64,000 nucleotides of DNA from Variovorax paradoxus (GTDB taxonomy: Bacteria; Pseudomonadota; Gammaproteobacteria; Burkholderiales; Burkholderiaceae_C): positions 52,020 to 116,019 of the forward strand of contig NZ_JAUSRN010000019.1 in assembly GCF_030811855.1 (NCBI RefSeq). Direction: 5' to 3'. Positions 43,904-52,196 of this stretch are shown here, piece after piece; within the stretch, counting starts at the first letter, position 1, and every line of letters starts with the position of its first letter. The notes beneath the pieces were generated by a model. The model was not told where the DNA came from and made no database searches. It was given only the letters and a program-made list of their open reading frames with translations. The position numbers and the translations under genes are program-made.

Positions 43904-45528
43904 GCCTCCGCCAGTTTGAAGCGCGAGACGCCGCTGCGCAGGCCACCAGCGGCCAGGTGCAGGCCGTCGATCGCCTGGCCGGACTGGCGCAGCGAATCGA
44001 CGGTCTGCTGGGCCGCTTCGCTCAACTGCGTGAGCGCCTGGCTGATCTGCTCGGCGCCGGTCGCCTGCGCCTGTACGCCCTCGCTGACCGCCACGAAACG
44101 CGGCGCCAGCGCCTGAACCTGCGCGATGATCTGCGACAGCTGCGTGCCGACCTGCTGCACCTCCTGCATGCCGCGGCGCACCTCCTCCGAAAACTTGTCC
44201 ATCCCCATGACGCCAGCCGACACGGCCGACTGGATCTCCTTGACCATCTGCTCGATGTCGTAGGTGGCCACGGCCGTCTGGTCGGCAAGCCGGCGGATCT
44301 CCGTCGCGACCACGCCAAAGCCACGCCCGAATTCGCCGGCCTTCTCGGCCTCGATGGCCGCATTGAGCGACAGCAGGTTGGTCTGGTCCGCCACCTTGGT
44401 GATGGTGGTGACGACCTGGTTGATGTTGCCGGCCTTTTCGCTCAGCACCGCAAGCTTGGCGTTGATCGACCCGACGGCTTCCATCACCTTGTGCATGGTC
44501 TCGCCCATGCGCAGCAGACCTTCCTGCCCACCGCCCGCCAGCGTGGCCGTCTCTTCGGCGACCTCCGACACCTCGCTCATGGTCCTCACCAGCTCGCGCG
44601 AGGTGGCGGAAATCTCCCGCGACGTGGCGCCGATCTCGGTGGTGGTGGCGGCAATCTCGCTGGCGGTGGCTTGCTGCTCCTTGGACGTGGCGGCGATCTC
44701 GGTCGCGGAGGTGTTCACCTGGATGCCGGACTTCTGCACCTGGCCGAACAGCACAGTCAGTTGCTCCGTCATGCGATTGAAGCCCTGCGCCAGGGTGCCG
44801 AACTCGTCGCGCCGCTCCAGGTCCAGGCGCTGGGTGAAGTCGCCGGTGCTGATTGCATCGGCGGTTGTGAGCAAGCGGCCCAGCGGCCGGGTGATCGACT
44901 GCAGCAGCGCGTAGCCGAGCACCAGCGCGAGCAACAGGGCTGCAGCAACACTGATCACGATGGACACAATGGCGGTCTTCACCGCCACCATGATCTGTTG
45001 GGCCGCGTCCTCGCCACTCGAGGTGTTGAGGTCGGCAACGGCCTGAAGGGCGGTGCGGATTTTTGCGTACTGCGAATCGAGCTGGCTGTGCAGCAGCGCG
45101 CGAGCCTCCGGGTTCTTGTTTTCCCTGCTCAATCGCAGAACGTCCTCCTGAGCGCGCAGGTAGGCGGCACGAAGGCTCAGGAATGCGTCGAAGTTCTCCC
45201 GGTCCTTGGCCGTAAAGATGGTGGCTTCATAGCTGCGGGACAGCTTCTCTATATTGGCCCGGCTGGCCTGCAGCTGGGTGTCGACACTGCGCATCTCGGC
45301 ATCTTCGGTTTCGAGAACGTGCTTCTGCGTGAGCGCGAAATTGTCGAGCCAGGCGGCGTTCAGCTGTCCGCTGACTGCCATCCCCGGCACGGCATCCTTC
45401 TGGATGGCAGTGGCGTCCTCCGCCACGCGCGCGAGGCAGGCGTAAGCCACAACGCCCATGACGATCAACAGTGCCAGCACGGCCGCGAAGCTGGCAAGAA
45501 TGCGCTGTCGTATGGTCCAGGTGTTCAT
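43900..45528 (-). CDS. wspA: Methyl-accepting receptor WspA
   Basis: WspA is the membrane receptor of the Wsp system, which in pseudomonads responds to surface contact or envelope stress. The 542-residue product has two membrane helices (about 10-30 and 183-207) around a periplasmic four-helix-bundle domain, a HAMP domain (about 210-262) and a long MCP signalling domain with the hairpin tip FGRGFGVVATEIRRLADQ. It lacks a C-terminal CheR-binding pentapeptide. The ATG (MNTWTIRQRI) is chosen because the signal-anchor begins right after it. It is the first gene of the operon. Confidence 0.93.
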   Translation of the reverse strand: MNTWTIRQRILASFAAVLALLIVMGVVAYACLARVAEDATAIQKDAVPGMAVSGQLNAAWLDNFALTQKHVLETEDAEMRSVDTQLQASRANIEKLSRSYEATIFTAKDRENFDAFLSLRAAYLRAQEDVLRLSRENKNPEARALLHSQLDSQYAKIRTALQAVADLNTSSGEDAAQQIMVAVKTAIVSIVISVAAALLLALVLGYALLQSITRPLGRLLTTADAISTGDFTQRLDLERRDEFGTLAQGFNRMTEQLTVLFGQVQKSGIQVNTSATEIAATSKEQQATASEIAATTTEIGATSREISATSRELVRTMSEVSEVAEETATLAGGGQEGLLRMGETMHKVMEAVGSINAKLAVLSEKAGNINQVVTTITKVADQTNLLSLNAAIEAEKAGEFGRGFGVVATEIRRLADQTAVATYDIEQMVKEIQSAVSAGVMGMDKFSEEVRRGMQEVQQVGTQLSQIIAQVQALAPRFVAVSEGVQAQATGAEQISQALTQLSEAAQQTVDSLRQSGQAIDGLHLAAGGLRSGVSRFKLAEA

Positions 45529-45693
45529 CAGGTTCGTGGCGTGGCGACGCGTCGCGCTTGGCAAATCCGGAAGATGGCAACTGGGCGCGACAGTGGGCGC
45601 AGGCCAATCCGTTGTCAAGATGGGGTTTTAGGCAGAAGTCTTTATGCTTCCTGTTCCAACCAAGCGACGCCGTACCTCGTTGTGGACGGACGC

Positions 45694-46434
45694 TCAACCG
45701 GCCCGGCACCACCGGCCGGACTCCGGGCACACGCTGGCCTGCTCGCCGTTCACCCACACCTGCTCTTCATTCATCTGCGCCGGCGTTGGCGCGTCGACAT
45801 CGAAGCCAACCTGAAGCGCGCGCGCAACGCGGGTGTCTTCGATGGGAAGCTCCCAGGTCAGGAACAGCTGGCTGCAGTCCTGCTCGGGTCCGAAGTCGGC
45901 CGCATGAAAACCGCTGCTGCCGCGCCGGACCACGGCATGAGGCTGGCCCGTGTCGAAGACGAGAACCGTGCCCCGCTCAAGAGGGATCCGGTGGCCGGTG
46001 CAGGGAAAGTGCACGTCCAGTCCCTTGTCTTCGCTCACGAAAAGATTGCAGAACGCCTTGGCGCCATATTGCGCCCCGTCGTGGTGGTACCTTGCACCGC
46101 GGCAGGCCATGAGGGCAACGTCGCTGGAGCCAAGCACGTCGCCCAGACCGAGCGTTCGCGTCCAGTCCGCCACCGCCTGCACGCAGCGCTTGTAGTCCGG
46201 CCAACGTGCTTGCGCCCGGACCAGGGGCAATGCCTCGACGTCGCCGGGTTCCAGGCCCAGGTGCGACGAGATCTCCCGTTCCCAATCGGCAACCAGCCGC
46301 GCGGGAGGCACGGGCACATCGACCCGGCCCGACAGCACCACCTCGCTCACGCTCCGGCTGCGCATGGCATTGCTGCTCCAGAAACAGGAGACGAGGTGGT
46401 CCCGCACGCGCTGCGGTGGAGTGGGAGGGCTCAT
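45694..46434 (-). CDS. Putative 2OG-Fe(II) oxygenase-like protein
   Basis: The 246-residue protein has no named family I can place. A YHHDGAQYGAKAF segment and, about 45 residues on, a TGQPHAVVRRG segment give the H-x-D...H pattern of 2-oxoglutarate/Fe(II) dioxygenases within a beta-rich middle part (LFVSEDKGLDVHF; RGTVLVFDTG). The start ATG (MSPPTPPQRV) is upstream of an aromatic-rich N-terminus. It lies 165 bases upstream of wspA in the same direction and could be co-transcribed, but no functional link is known. Confidence 0.65.
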   Translation of the reverse strand: MSPPTPPQRVRDHLVSCFWSSNAMRSRSVSEVVLSGRVDVPVPPARLVADWEREISSHLGLEPGDVEALPLVRAQARWPDYKRCVQAVADWTRTLGLGDVLGSSDVALMACRGARYHHDGAQYGAKAFCNLFVSEDKGLDVHFPCTGHRIPLERGTVLVFDTGQPHAVVRRGSSGFHAADFGPEQDCSQLFLTWELPIEDTRVARALQVGFDVDAPTPAQMNEEQVWVNGEQASVCPESGRWCRAG

Positions 46435-46608
46435 TGCGGCCAGTGTAGTAAGCACAGCCCGACGCGCCCGCGACCCACGCAACTGTAGGTGCGCGCTGTC
46501 ACGCCGTACCGCCCGCCCCCTTCATGCCGACAAGCGCATCGGCGCTGTCGGCTGCGGGGCGCTCGGTACAACTTTGGTTCTCCCCTCAACGTGATAAGGA
46601 GACACTCA

Positions 46609-47133
46609 ATGGTTGATCTCAAAGACACCCGCAAGACCAGTGACAAGGAAGATTCGCATCCCGCCGCAACGGGCGCCGGGGCAGTGATCGGCGGCACCAT
46701 CGGTGGTGTGGCGGGCGGCGCGGCCGCAGGCGCGGCTGTTGGCGGCATGACCGGCCCCGTGGGTGCTGCCGTAGGTGCCGCCGTGGGCGCAGCGGCCGGG
46801 GCCCTGGCCGGCAGGCGCATGGCAAAGATCGATCCCGATGCCGAGGATGCCTACTGGCGCGACAACTACGCCGGACGTTCCTACGTGACGGGCGGATCGA
46901 GCTATGACGACTATGCACCGGCGTACCGTTACGGTGTCGATGCCTATTCGCGCTACCCGAATCGCAGGTTCGAGGACGTCGAGTCCGAGTTGAGCCGCGA
47001 TTGGGGCACGGCCCGCGGACGCTCGTCGCTGGAATGGGAGCGCGCCAAGCACGCAACGCGCGACGCCTGGCAGCGCGTGAGCGACACCGTGGAACGCGCC
47101 GTACCGGGCGACTCTGACCGCGACGGGCTCTGA
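46609..47133 (+). CDS. Glycine-zipper protein of unknown function
   Basis: The 174-residue protein has a central glycine zipper (about 25-65: repeats of GxxxG/AxxxA, such as GAVIGGTIGGVAGG), flanked by charged segments. The C-terminal half (YDDYAPAYRYGVDAYSRYP; SLEWERAKHATRDAWQRV) resembles a short domain common in proteobacterial stress-type proteins. The ATG follows ATAAGGAG at about eight bases. A strong terminator follows. It may associate with membranes, but no function is established. Confidence 0.78.
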   Translation: MVDLKDTRKTSDKEDSHPAATGAGAVIGGTIGGVAGGAAAGAAVGGMTGPVGAAVGAAVGAAAGALAGRRMAKIDPDAEDAYWRDNYAGRSYVTGGSSYDDYAPAYRYGVDAYSRYPNRRFEDVESELSRDWGTARGRSSLEWERAKHATRDAWQRVSDTVERAVPGDSDRDGL

Positions 47134-47164
47134 GCCGCGAGCGGTACAGGAGAAGAAGAACCCA

Positions 47165-47186
47165 ACGGCCCGAAAGGGCCGTTTTT
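47165..47186 (+). terminator. Rho-independent terminator after the glycine-zipper gene
   Basis: ACGGCCC-GAAA-GGGCCGT (7-bp stem, tetraloop) followed by TTTT lies 31 bases after the stop codon. It is a standard intrinsic terminator on the plus strand. Confidence 0.9.
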
Positions 47187-47202
47187 CACGCTCGGCGCCG
47201 GT

Positions 47203-47475
47203 TTAGCGGGAATGCCATTCGTCCAGCCACGTTTCGACGCGGCTCTTGATGCGCCGCAGGGCCTCTGCGCGCTCGTTGTCCAGGCTGGCCAACGTGAGAT
47301 AGCACATGTCCACCCCGCGCAACCGGAGCAGCCCGGTGCCGATGAAGTCGCCAGCCGTGTCGCGGTGCAGGCGAAGCTCGAAGGCCCAGCCCACGGGTAG
47401 CGTCGGGTTGCACTCCCGACCCAGGTCTGCGTCCAAATCAAGCCCTTTCGCCGTCCCGTTCGTCCGGACGGCCAT
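47203..47475 (-). CDS. Small hypothetical protein (90 aa)
   Basis: The product is 90 residues from the ATG (MAVRTNGTAKG) and ends ERAEALRRIKSRVETWLDEWHSR. A beta-rich middle segment (PVGWAFELRLHRDTAGDFIGTGLLRLRG) and a helical tail are visible; a PilZ-like fold is imaginable, but the RxxxR and D/NxSxxG motifs are not present. A TTG at 47511 would add 12 residues. It lies between the terminator of the glycine-zipper gene and the Bug receptor gene. Confidence 0.5.
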   Translation of the reverse strand: MAVRTNGTAKGLDLDADLGRECNPTLPVGWAFELRLHRDTAGDFIGTGLLRLRGVDMCYLTLASLDNERAEALRRIKSRVETWLDEWHSR

Positions 47476-47589
47476 GCCAGCATACGTCCTGGAGGCGGGA
47501 ATGCGCCCCAAGACCTTTCTGTCAACGGCTTTGTTGTTTGCCCGGAGCTCTCCCGGCGCCAGCAGAGAGGCAGCCCGAACTTCCCGTCC

Positions 47590-48600
47590 TCAGTCGATGC
47601 TGATGTTCGCGGCCTTGGCCACCTCGGCCCACTTCACGCGGTTCTCATGCACGGTCTTCTTGAACTGGGCGGGCGACTCGATGCGCACGGTGTTGCCCTG
47701 GCTTTCGAAGCGCTCGCGGATTTCGGGCTGCTCGAGCACCGTCTTCACGGCGGCGTTGAGCTTCTCGACGATGTGCGCATCGGTGCCCTTGGGCGCGAAG
47801 ATGCCGAACCAGATCGAGCTGTCGAAACCCTTGGTGCCTGCGAGACCGCTGGACGCGATGGTAGGCACCTCTTTCACGGCGGCCACCGGCGCGGCGGTGG
47901 TCACGCCCAGAAGACGCACTTTGCCGGCCTTGTAGTGCGGCAGCACCGTCTGCACCTGGTTCATGATGCAGCAGGTCTCGCCGCGCACCACCGACGTGAT
48001 GGCCTCAGGCCCGCCCTTGTAAGGCACGTGCACCATGCTCAACCCGAGGCGCGAATTGAATTCGGCAAAGGCCATGTGCGTGCCCGCGCCGTTCCCTGTA
48101 GAGGCATAGTTGTACTTGCCGGGGTTGGCCTTGACGAGATCGACGAACTCCTTCAATGTCCGCGCGTTGATCACGTCCGGGTTGATGGTGAGCACGTTCG
48201 AAACGTCGAGCACTGGCGCCACGGGAACGAAGTCGGCCTCCACGTCAAACGGCAGCTTCTTGTAGAGCGCGGCGTTGCTGCCGTGCGTGGCGGCGGTGCC
48301 AAACGAGAGCGTATAGCCGTCGGGCTTGGCATGCGCGACGTATTCGCTGGCAATGTTGCCGGCCGCGCCCGACTTGTAGTCGATGATGACCGGCTTGCCG
48401 AGCTGCCTGGACAGCGGCTCCTGGATGGCGCGGGCCACCACGTCGACGCCCGAGCCGGCCGGAAAACCCATGATCAGCGTGACCGGCTGCTGCGGCCAGT
48501 CGGCCTGTGCAAAGGCGCTGGACGACAAGGCTGCGCACAGGGCGGCACCGGCCAACAGCAGGGTCTGCTTGAAGGAGTGCGAAAAGGGAGAATGGGTCAT
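47590..48600 (-). CDS. Bug-family tripartite tricarboxylate transporter substrate-binding protein
   Basis: This is a periplasmic solute receptor of the Bug/TctC family, which is greatly expanded in Burkholderiales. The 336-residue product has a signal peptide (cleavage after about SAFA, residue 31), then the family's opening WPQQPVTLIMGFPAGSGVDVVAR, PYKGG and a C-terminal domain with WFGIFAPKGTD. The ligand, probably an organic acid, cannot be told. No TctA/TctB membrane genes are next to it, so it is an orphan receptor, as most Bug proteins are. Confidence 0.92.
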   Translation of the reverse strand: MTHSPFSHSFKQTLLLAGAALCAALSSSAFAQADWPQQPVTLIMGFPAGSGVDVVARAIQEPLSRQLGKPVIIDYKSGAAGNIASEYVAHAKPDGYTLSFGTAATHGSNAALYKKLPFDVEADFVPVAPVLDVSNVLTINPDVINARTLKEFVDLVKANPGKYNYASTGNGAGTHMAFAEFNSRLGLSMVHVPYKGGPEAITSVVRGETCCIMNQVQTVLPHYKAGKVRLLGVTTAAPVAAVKEVPTIASSGLAGTKGFDSSIWFGIFAPKGTDAHIVEKLNAAVKTVLEQPEIRERFESQGNTVRIESPAQFKKTVHENRVKWAEVAKAANISID

Positions 48601-48719
48601 GACTGTCTTTCCTCGATGCGGGCGTTGCAGCCCCGGATTGTGGCGCGCGGCTCATGCCAAAGCGGGAATGAGCTTATGCACGGCAGAAGCGCACCGCACC
48701 ACCTCTCCATAATCGCCGC

Positions 48720-50396
48720 ATGGTCCGCCCCACCCAACAACTACACCCCGCACGTGAGCCCGTGCCCGTGCGCGCGGCAGCCACCGTGCTGCTGCTGCGC
48801 GATTCCGAGGCCGGCGTCGAAGTGCTGATGACGCGCCGCTCTGACACTGCAAGCTTCGCGCCAGGCGCCTATGTATTCCCCGGCGGCCATATCGATGAAG
48901 CCGACGAGGCCGCCAAGCGCATCGCCGCGCGCCGGCCTACGCAAAGCGGCATCCAGCTGACACAGGCCCTCACCGCCATTCGCGAAGGCTTCGAGGAGCT
49001 CGGCGTGCTGCTCGCGCGCCATGCCGATGGCAGCCCCGTGCGCACGGAAGACATCGCATCGATGGACCGCAGCACTACGTCGCCCATCTCGTTTGTTGCG
49101 CAATGCGAAGAGCGCCAGTTGGTTCTTGCGGCCGACCAGGTGTTCAGCCTGGCGCACTGGATCACCGACCGCGACCTGCCCAAGCGATTCGACGTGCCCT
49201 TCCTCGTTGCGCGCATGCCCGAGGGGCAGGTGCCCACCGCCGACGAGAGCGAGCAGTTCGAGCCCTGCTGGGTGCGGCCGGCCGATGCACTCGCACGCCA
49301 CGACGCCGGCAGTTTCTTCATGATCTTTCCGACCGTTCGCACGCTGCAGCGGCTGGCGACCTATGCCAGTGTCGATGCGGTGCTGCAGGCCTGCGCGCCC
49401 AAGGATGGCGCCGAGAAGCCGCTGTGGACCAGCTGCCCGCGCGCCGGGCTGCTGCGCGGGCAAGAAGCACGCTACATGGAAACCGAGTCGCCCTATGGCG
49501 AGCTCGCGCTGGTGTGCCCCGATGGCCAGATGCTGCACGCGCTCGACTGGCAAAGCGAGCGCCCTGTGCCGCTGCTTGGGAACGTGCAACGCCTCACAGC
49601 ACCCAACCCCGGCGCAATGACCGGTCCGGGCACCAACAGCTATATCGTGGGCGACGCGGCCACGGGCTACCTCGTGATCGACCCGGGGCCGAACGATGCC
49701 GAACACATCGGCCGGCTCTGGCGCGCCACCCAAGGCGACATTCGCATGATCGTGTGCACCCATTCGCACGCCGACCATTCGCCCGGCGCTGCGCCGCTGC
49801 AGGCGCTGTGCAGGGAGACGAAGCCGCCGATACTCGGGCTGTCTTCGGCGCCCACGGCGCGCTCGTCGGCACGCTTTGCGGCCGAACGCGAACTGGTCGA
49901 TGGCGAGCGGCTGGTACTCTCGGGCACCACGTCCCAAGGCGAGCGCGTCACCCACACGTTGCGCGCCATCCATACGCCCGGCCACGCCGCCAATCATGTG
50001 TGCCTGCTGCTGGAAGAAGATGGGCTGCTGTTCTCCGGCGACCACATTTTGAACGGCAGTACCACCGTGGTCGATCCGCCTGACGGCGACATGAATGCGT
50101 ATCTCGATTCGCTCGACAAGCTCGATGCGGCCTGCGAAGCGGGCGGCATCGATTTCATCCTTCCCGCGCACGGCTACGTGATCGGCAGCGCCCGCGCCGC
50201 CATCGCCCAGCTCAAAGCGCATCGCCTGAAACGCGAAGCCAAGATTGCATCCGCCATGAAGAAACTCCCCGACGGCACGCCCGAAGACTGGCTGGCCCTT
50301 GCCTACGACGACGTGCCCCAGCGCATGTGGCCGGTGGCGGCCCGCTCGCTGGCGGCGCACGTGGCGCGCATCCGCCAACTGGCATCCACCCAATGA
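48720..50396 (+). CDS. NUDIX domain fused to metallo-beta-lactamase-fold hydrolase
   Basis: The 558-residue protein has two enzymes in one chain. Residues 1 to about 240 are NUDIX-like (VYVFPGGHIDE...ALTAIREGFEELGVLL), with the Nudix box split by an about 20-residue insertion between GGHID and the REGFEE helix. Residues about 270-558 form a metallo-beta-lactamase fold with THSHADH (the zinc-binding HxHxDH motif), HTPGHAANH and a SGDHIL segment, resembling LACTB2/RNase Z-like hydrolases. Both domains look catalytically intact. The ATG of the next gene overlaps its stop. Substrate and function are unknown. Confidence 0.85.
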   Translation: MVRPTQQLHPAREPVPVRAAATVLLLRDSEAGVEVLMTRRSDTASFAPGAYVFPGGHIDEADEAAKRIAARRPTQSGIQLTQALTAIREGFEELGVLLARHADGSPVRTEDIASMDRSTTSPISFVAQCEERQLVLAADQVFSLAHWITDRDLPKRFDVPFLVARMPEGQVPTADESEQFEPCWVRPADALARHDAGSFFMIFPTVRTLQRLATYASVDAVLQACAPKDGAEKPLWTSCPRAGLLRGQEARYMETESPYGELALVCPDGQMLHALDWQSERPVPLLGNVQRLTAPNPGAMTGPGTNSYIVGDAATGYLVIDPGPNDAEHIGRLWRATQGDIRMIVCTHSHADHSPGAAPLQALCRETKPPILGLSSAPTARSSARFAAERELVDGERLVLSGTTSQGERVTHTLRAIHTPGHAANHVCLLLEEDGLLFSGDHILNGSTTVVDPPDGDMNAYLDSLDKLDAACEAGGIDFILPAHGYVIGSARAAIAQLKAHRLKREAKIASAMKKLPDGTPEDWLALAYDDVPQRMWPVAARSLAAHVARIRQLASTQ

Positions 50397-51103
50397 ACGG
50401 TTCCAGCGAAGAAGGCATCCGCCTTGCCAAGCGCGTGGCCGCCCTCGCCGGCTGCTCGCGGCGCGAGGCCGAACTGCTCATCGAGAACGGCGCGGTGCGC
50501 GTCGATGGCGTGCCGGCGTTGCTGCCGCAATCGCGCGTGCAAGACCACCAGAAGGTCGAGATCGAGCCCGGCGCCAAGCCCGAGCCGGTGGTGCCCGTCA
50601 CGCTGCTGCTGCACAAGCCCGCCGGCATGCCGACCGACACCGCGCACCGGCTGCTGGTGGCCGCCAACCACCACGAGCCCGAACGCGCGGGCATGCGCTT
50701 CTTGCCGGCGCACGCCAAGGGCCAGAACTGCATGACGTCTCTGGAAACCGGCGCCAGCGGACTCGTCGTCTACACGCAAGACTGGCGCATCGAGCGCAAG
50801 CTGCATGAAGACGCGGGCGTTATCGAGCACGAAGTCATGGTCGACGTGACGGGCACGGTCAGCCCCGAGCAGATGGTGCGCTTCGAGCGCTCGCCCGCGC
50901 GTGTGAGCATCGGCCGCCAGTCCGAGGACCAGACCGGCCTGCGCTTTGCGCTCAAGGGTGCGCGGCCCGGGCAGATCGCGCACCTGTGCGACGAAGCGGG
51001 CCTGCGCATTCTTGCGATGCGGCGCATACGCATCGGCCGTGTGCCGCTGGCGGGGCTGGAGCCCGGGCAGTGGCGCTATCTTTCGCCGCACGAACGCTTC
51101 TGA
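50393..51103 (+). CDS. RluF-like pseudouridine synthase homologue with altered catalytic motif
   Basis: The 236-residue protein has an N-terminal S4 RNA-binding domain (RLAKRVAALAGCSRREAELLIENGAVRVDG) and an RsuA/RluB-F pseudouridine synthase domain (LLLHKPAGMPTD). The catalytic motif that normally reads G-R-L-D-x-x-(S/T)-x-G-L is here T-S-L-E-T-G-A-S-G-L, so the essential Asp is replaced by Glu118 and the preceding Arg by Ser116. Either the enzyme has lost activity and remains an RNA-binding protein, or Glu can partly substitute. Its start overlaps the NUDIX-MBL stop (ATGA). Confidence 0.8.
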   Translation: MNGSSEEGIRLAKRVAALAGCSRREAELLIENGAVRVDGVPALLPQSRVQDHQKVEIEPGAKPEPVVPVTLLLHKPAGMPTDTAHRLLVAANHHEPERAGMRFLPAHAKGQNCMTSLETGASGLVVYTQDWRIERKLHEDAGVIEHEVMVDVTGTVSPEQMVRFERSPARVSIGRQSEDQTGLRFALKGARPGQIAHLCDEAGLRILAMRRIRIGRVPLAGLEPGQWRYLSPHERF

Positions 51104-51149
51104 CGAAAGAACAACAAAGAGGCTATTGACGACAAGGAGGCAAAAAGCC

Positions 51150-51704
51150 ATGAAGTTCCGAGGACCCAGGACCGCAGCAGCACTCGCCTGCACCGTCTCC
51201 CTGGCGCTTGCGGGTTGCAGTTATCTGGCACCGCTCTTGCCCGCATCCATGCAGCCGCCGCCTGCTGCGCCGCCACCGGTGGTCTCGCCCAGCGGGCTCG
51301 CGCCGATCACCGACGAACAGGTGGAGCGCATCCTCGAGGAAATCGCCACCAACCCGCCGACGCCGGGCGTGGCAAAGATCGTGCGAAGCGCGGCGCCGAC
51401 CATCGAGTCTTTCTTGCGCACCGAAAGCTGCATCACCGCGCGCAACGGCGCCGTGCTCAATCCCTTCGCGGCGCCAGGCCGGCTGTTCGACAGCAGCAGT
51501 TTCCAGGGCGGTCCCATGGCCGAAATGCAGTACCACGACAAGACGTCCTGCGTGACCGTCAAGCGCATCCAGAACTGGAAGATGGTGTCGCCGAAGCTGC
51601 TGCGCTTTGACGTGGTGTACGTGGGCGACGACGGCGAAGAGCGCTCCATCAGGCGGCACGAGCTGATGCGCCAGCCGCAGGGAGGATGGCTGTTCACGCG
51701 CTGA
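51150..51704 (+). CDS. Hypothetical lipoprotein
   Basis: The 184-residue product has a lipoprotein signal peptide with lipobox LALAGC (Cys about residue 22), then a Pro-rich linker (PASMQPPPAAPPPVV) and a C-terminal domain with two Cys (ESCITARN; DKTSCVTVKR) that may form a disulphide. It ends with WLFTR. An AAGGAGG site sits eight bases before the ATG. I do not recognise a family. It converges on rnpB. Confidence 0.72.
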   Translation: MKFRGPRTAAALACTVSLALAGCSYLAPLLPASMQPPPAAPPPVVSPSGLAPITDEQVERILEEIATNPPTPGVAKIVRSAAPTIESFLRTESCITARNGAVLNPFAAPGRLFDSSSFQGGPMAEMQYHDKTSCVTVKRIQNWKMVSPKLLRFDVVYVGDDGEERSIRRHELMRQPQGGWLFTR

Positions 51705-51745
51705 TTTCGCTGGCGGCTGCGCGTGCCGCCAACGAATGAAAAAAG

Positions 51746-52093
51746 TGTGAAGCCCGCCGATAAGCCGGATTCTGTGCGTTGAGGTTGCCCCCAACGTGAC
51801 CGCCATTACTCTGGGCCGCTTGTCGCCAAACGGCTCGATGCCACCTACCCGCCAGCTCAGCGGAACCACCTCGATACTGGCCTACTTGGTGTTGCTGCGC
51901 GCAGAGATTGCCCGTTTCACCCGAACTGAATCGGCTCGTCTCTGTTGCTCTGATCCTCACCTCACGGTGGAGAGTCGTTAACTCCTGCGCTGTCCTGTGC
52001 AGTCCGGACGTTCCTCCAGTGCGGTCTTTCGACGCGGCGCCTTGCGGCGTCGCCCCTTTCGGGCTTGCACCAGCGGCGGTCTGGCGTGCTTCA
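51746..52093 (-). ncRNA. rnpB: RNase P RNA (M1 RNA)
   Basis: This is the catalytic RNA of RNase P, which trims the 5' ends of tRNA precursors. The bacterial type A core is recognisable on the minus strand: GAGGAACGTCCGGACTGCAC near the 5' end, AGAGCAACAGAGA in the middle, GGTAGG-type P8 signatures, and the 3' end CCGGCTTATCGGCGGGCTTCA that pairs with the 5' GAAGCACGCC to form P1. The 3' end is followed by CACTTTTTTC, a U-run suitable for termination. A GATAAT -10 box lies seven bases before the 5' end. The length of about 348 is as expected. Ends are estimated to within a few bases. Confidence 0.95.
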
Positions 52094-52101
52094 CGGGCGC
52101 A

Positions 52102-52107
52102 ATTATC
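52102..52107 (-). promoter_or_regulatory. -10 box of rnpB
   Basis: GATAAT on the minus strand lies seven bases upstream of the inferred rnpB 5' end. No good -35 hexamer is seen at 17 bases, so the promoter may depend on other contacts or an activator. Confidence 0.6.
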
Positions 52108-52196
52108 GCCTGATCCCCTCGCATCCGCTGGCGGCCCGTTCCACAATGGCACCTCGACCGACTTGCCCTGACCCCAACAAAGCCCAAGGAGATCCC

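Noticed and set aside
45529..45693. Promoter or sigma-28-like element before wspA
   Set aside because: TAAA-type hexamers are present but lack a GCCGATAA partner or a proper -35, so it is not reported as a feature.
47203..47475. PilZ domain in the 90-residue protein
   Set aside because: The RxxxR and D/NxSxxG motifs needed for cyclic di-GMP binding are absent.
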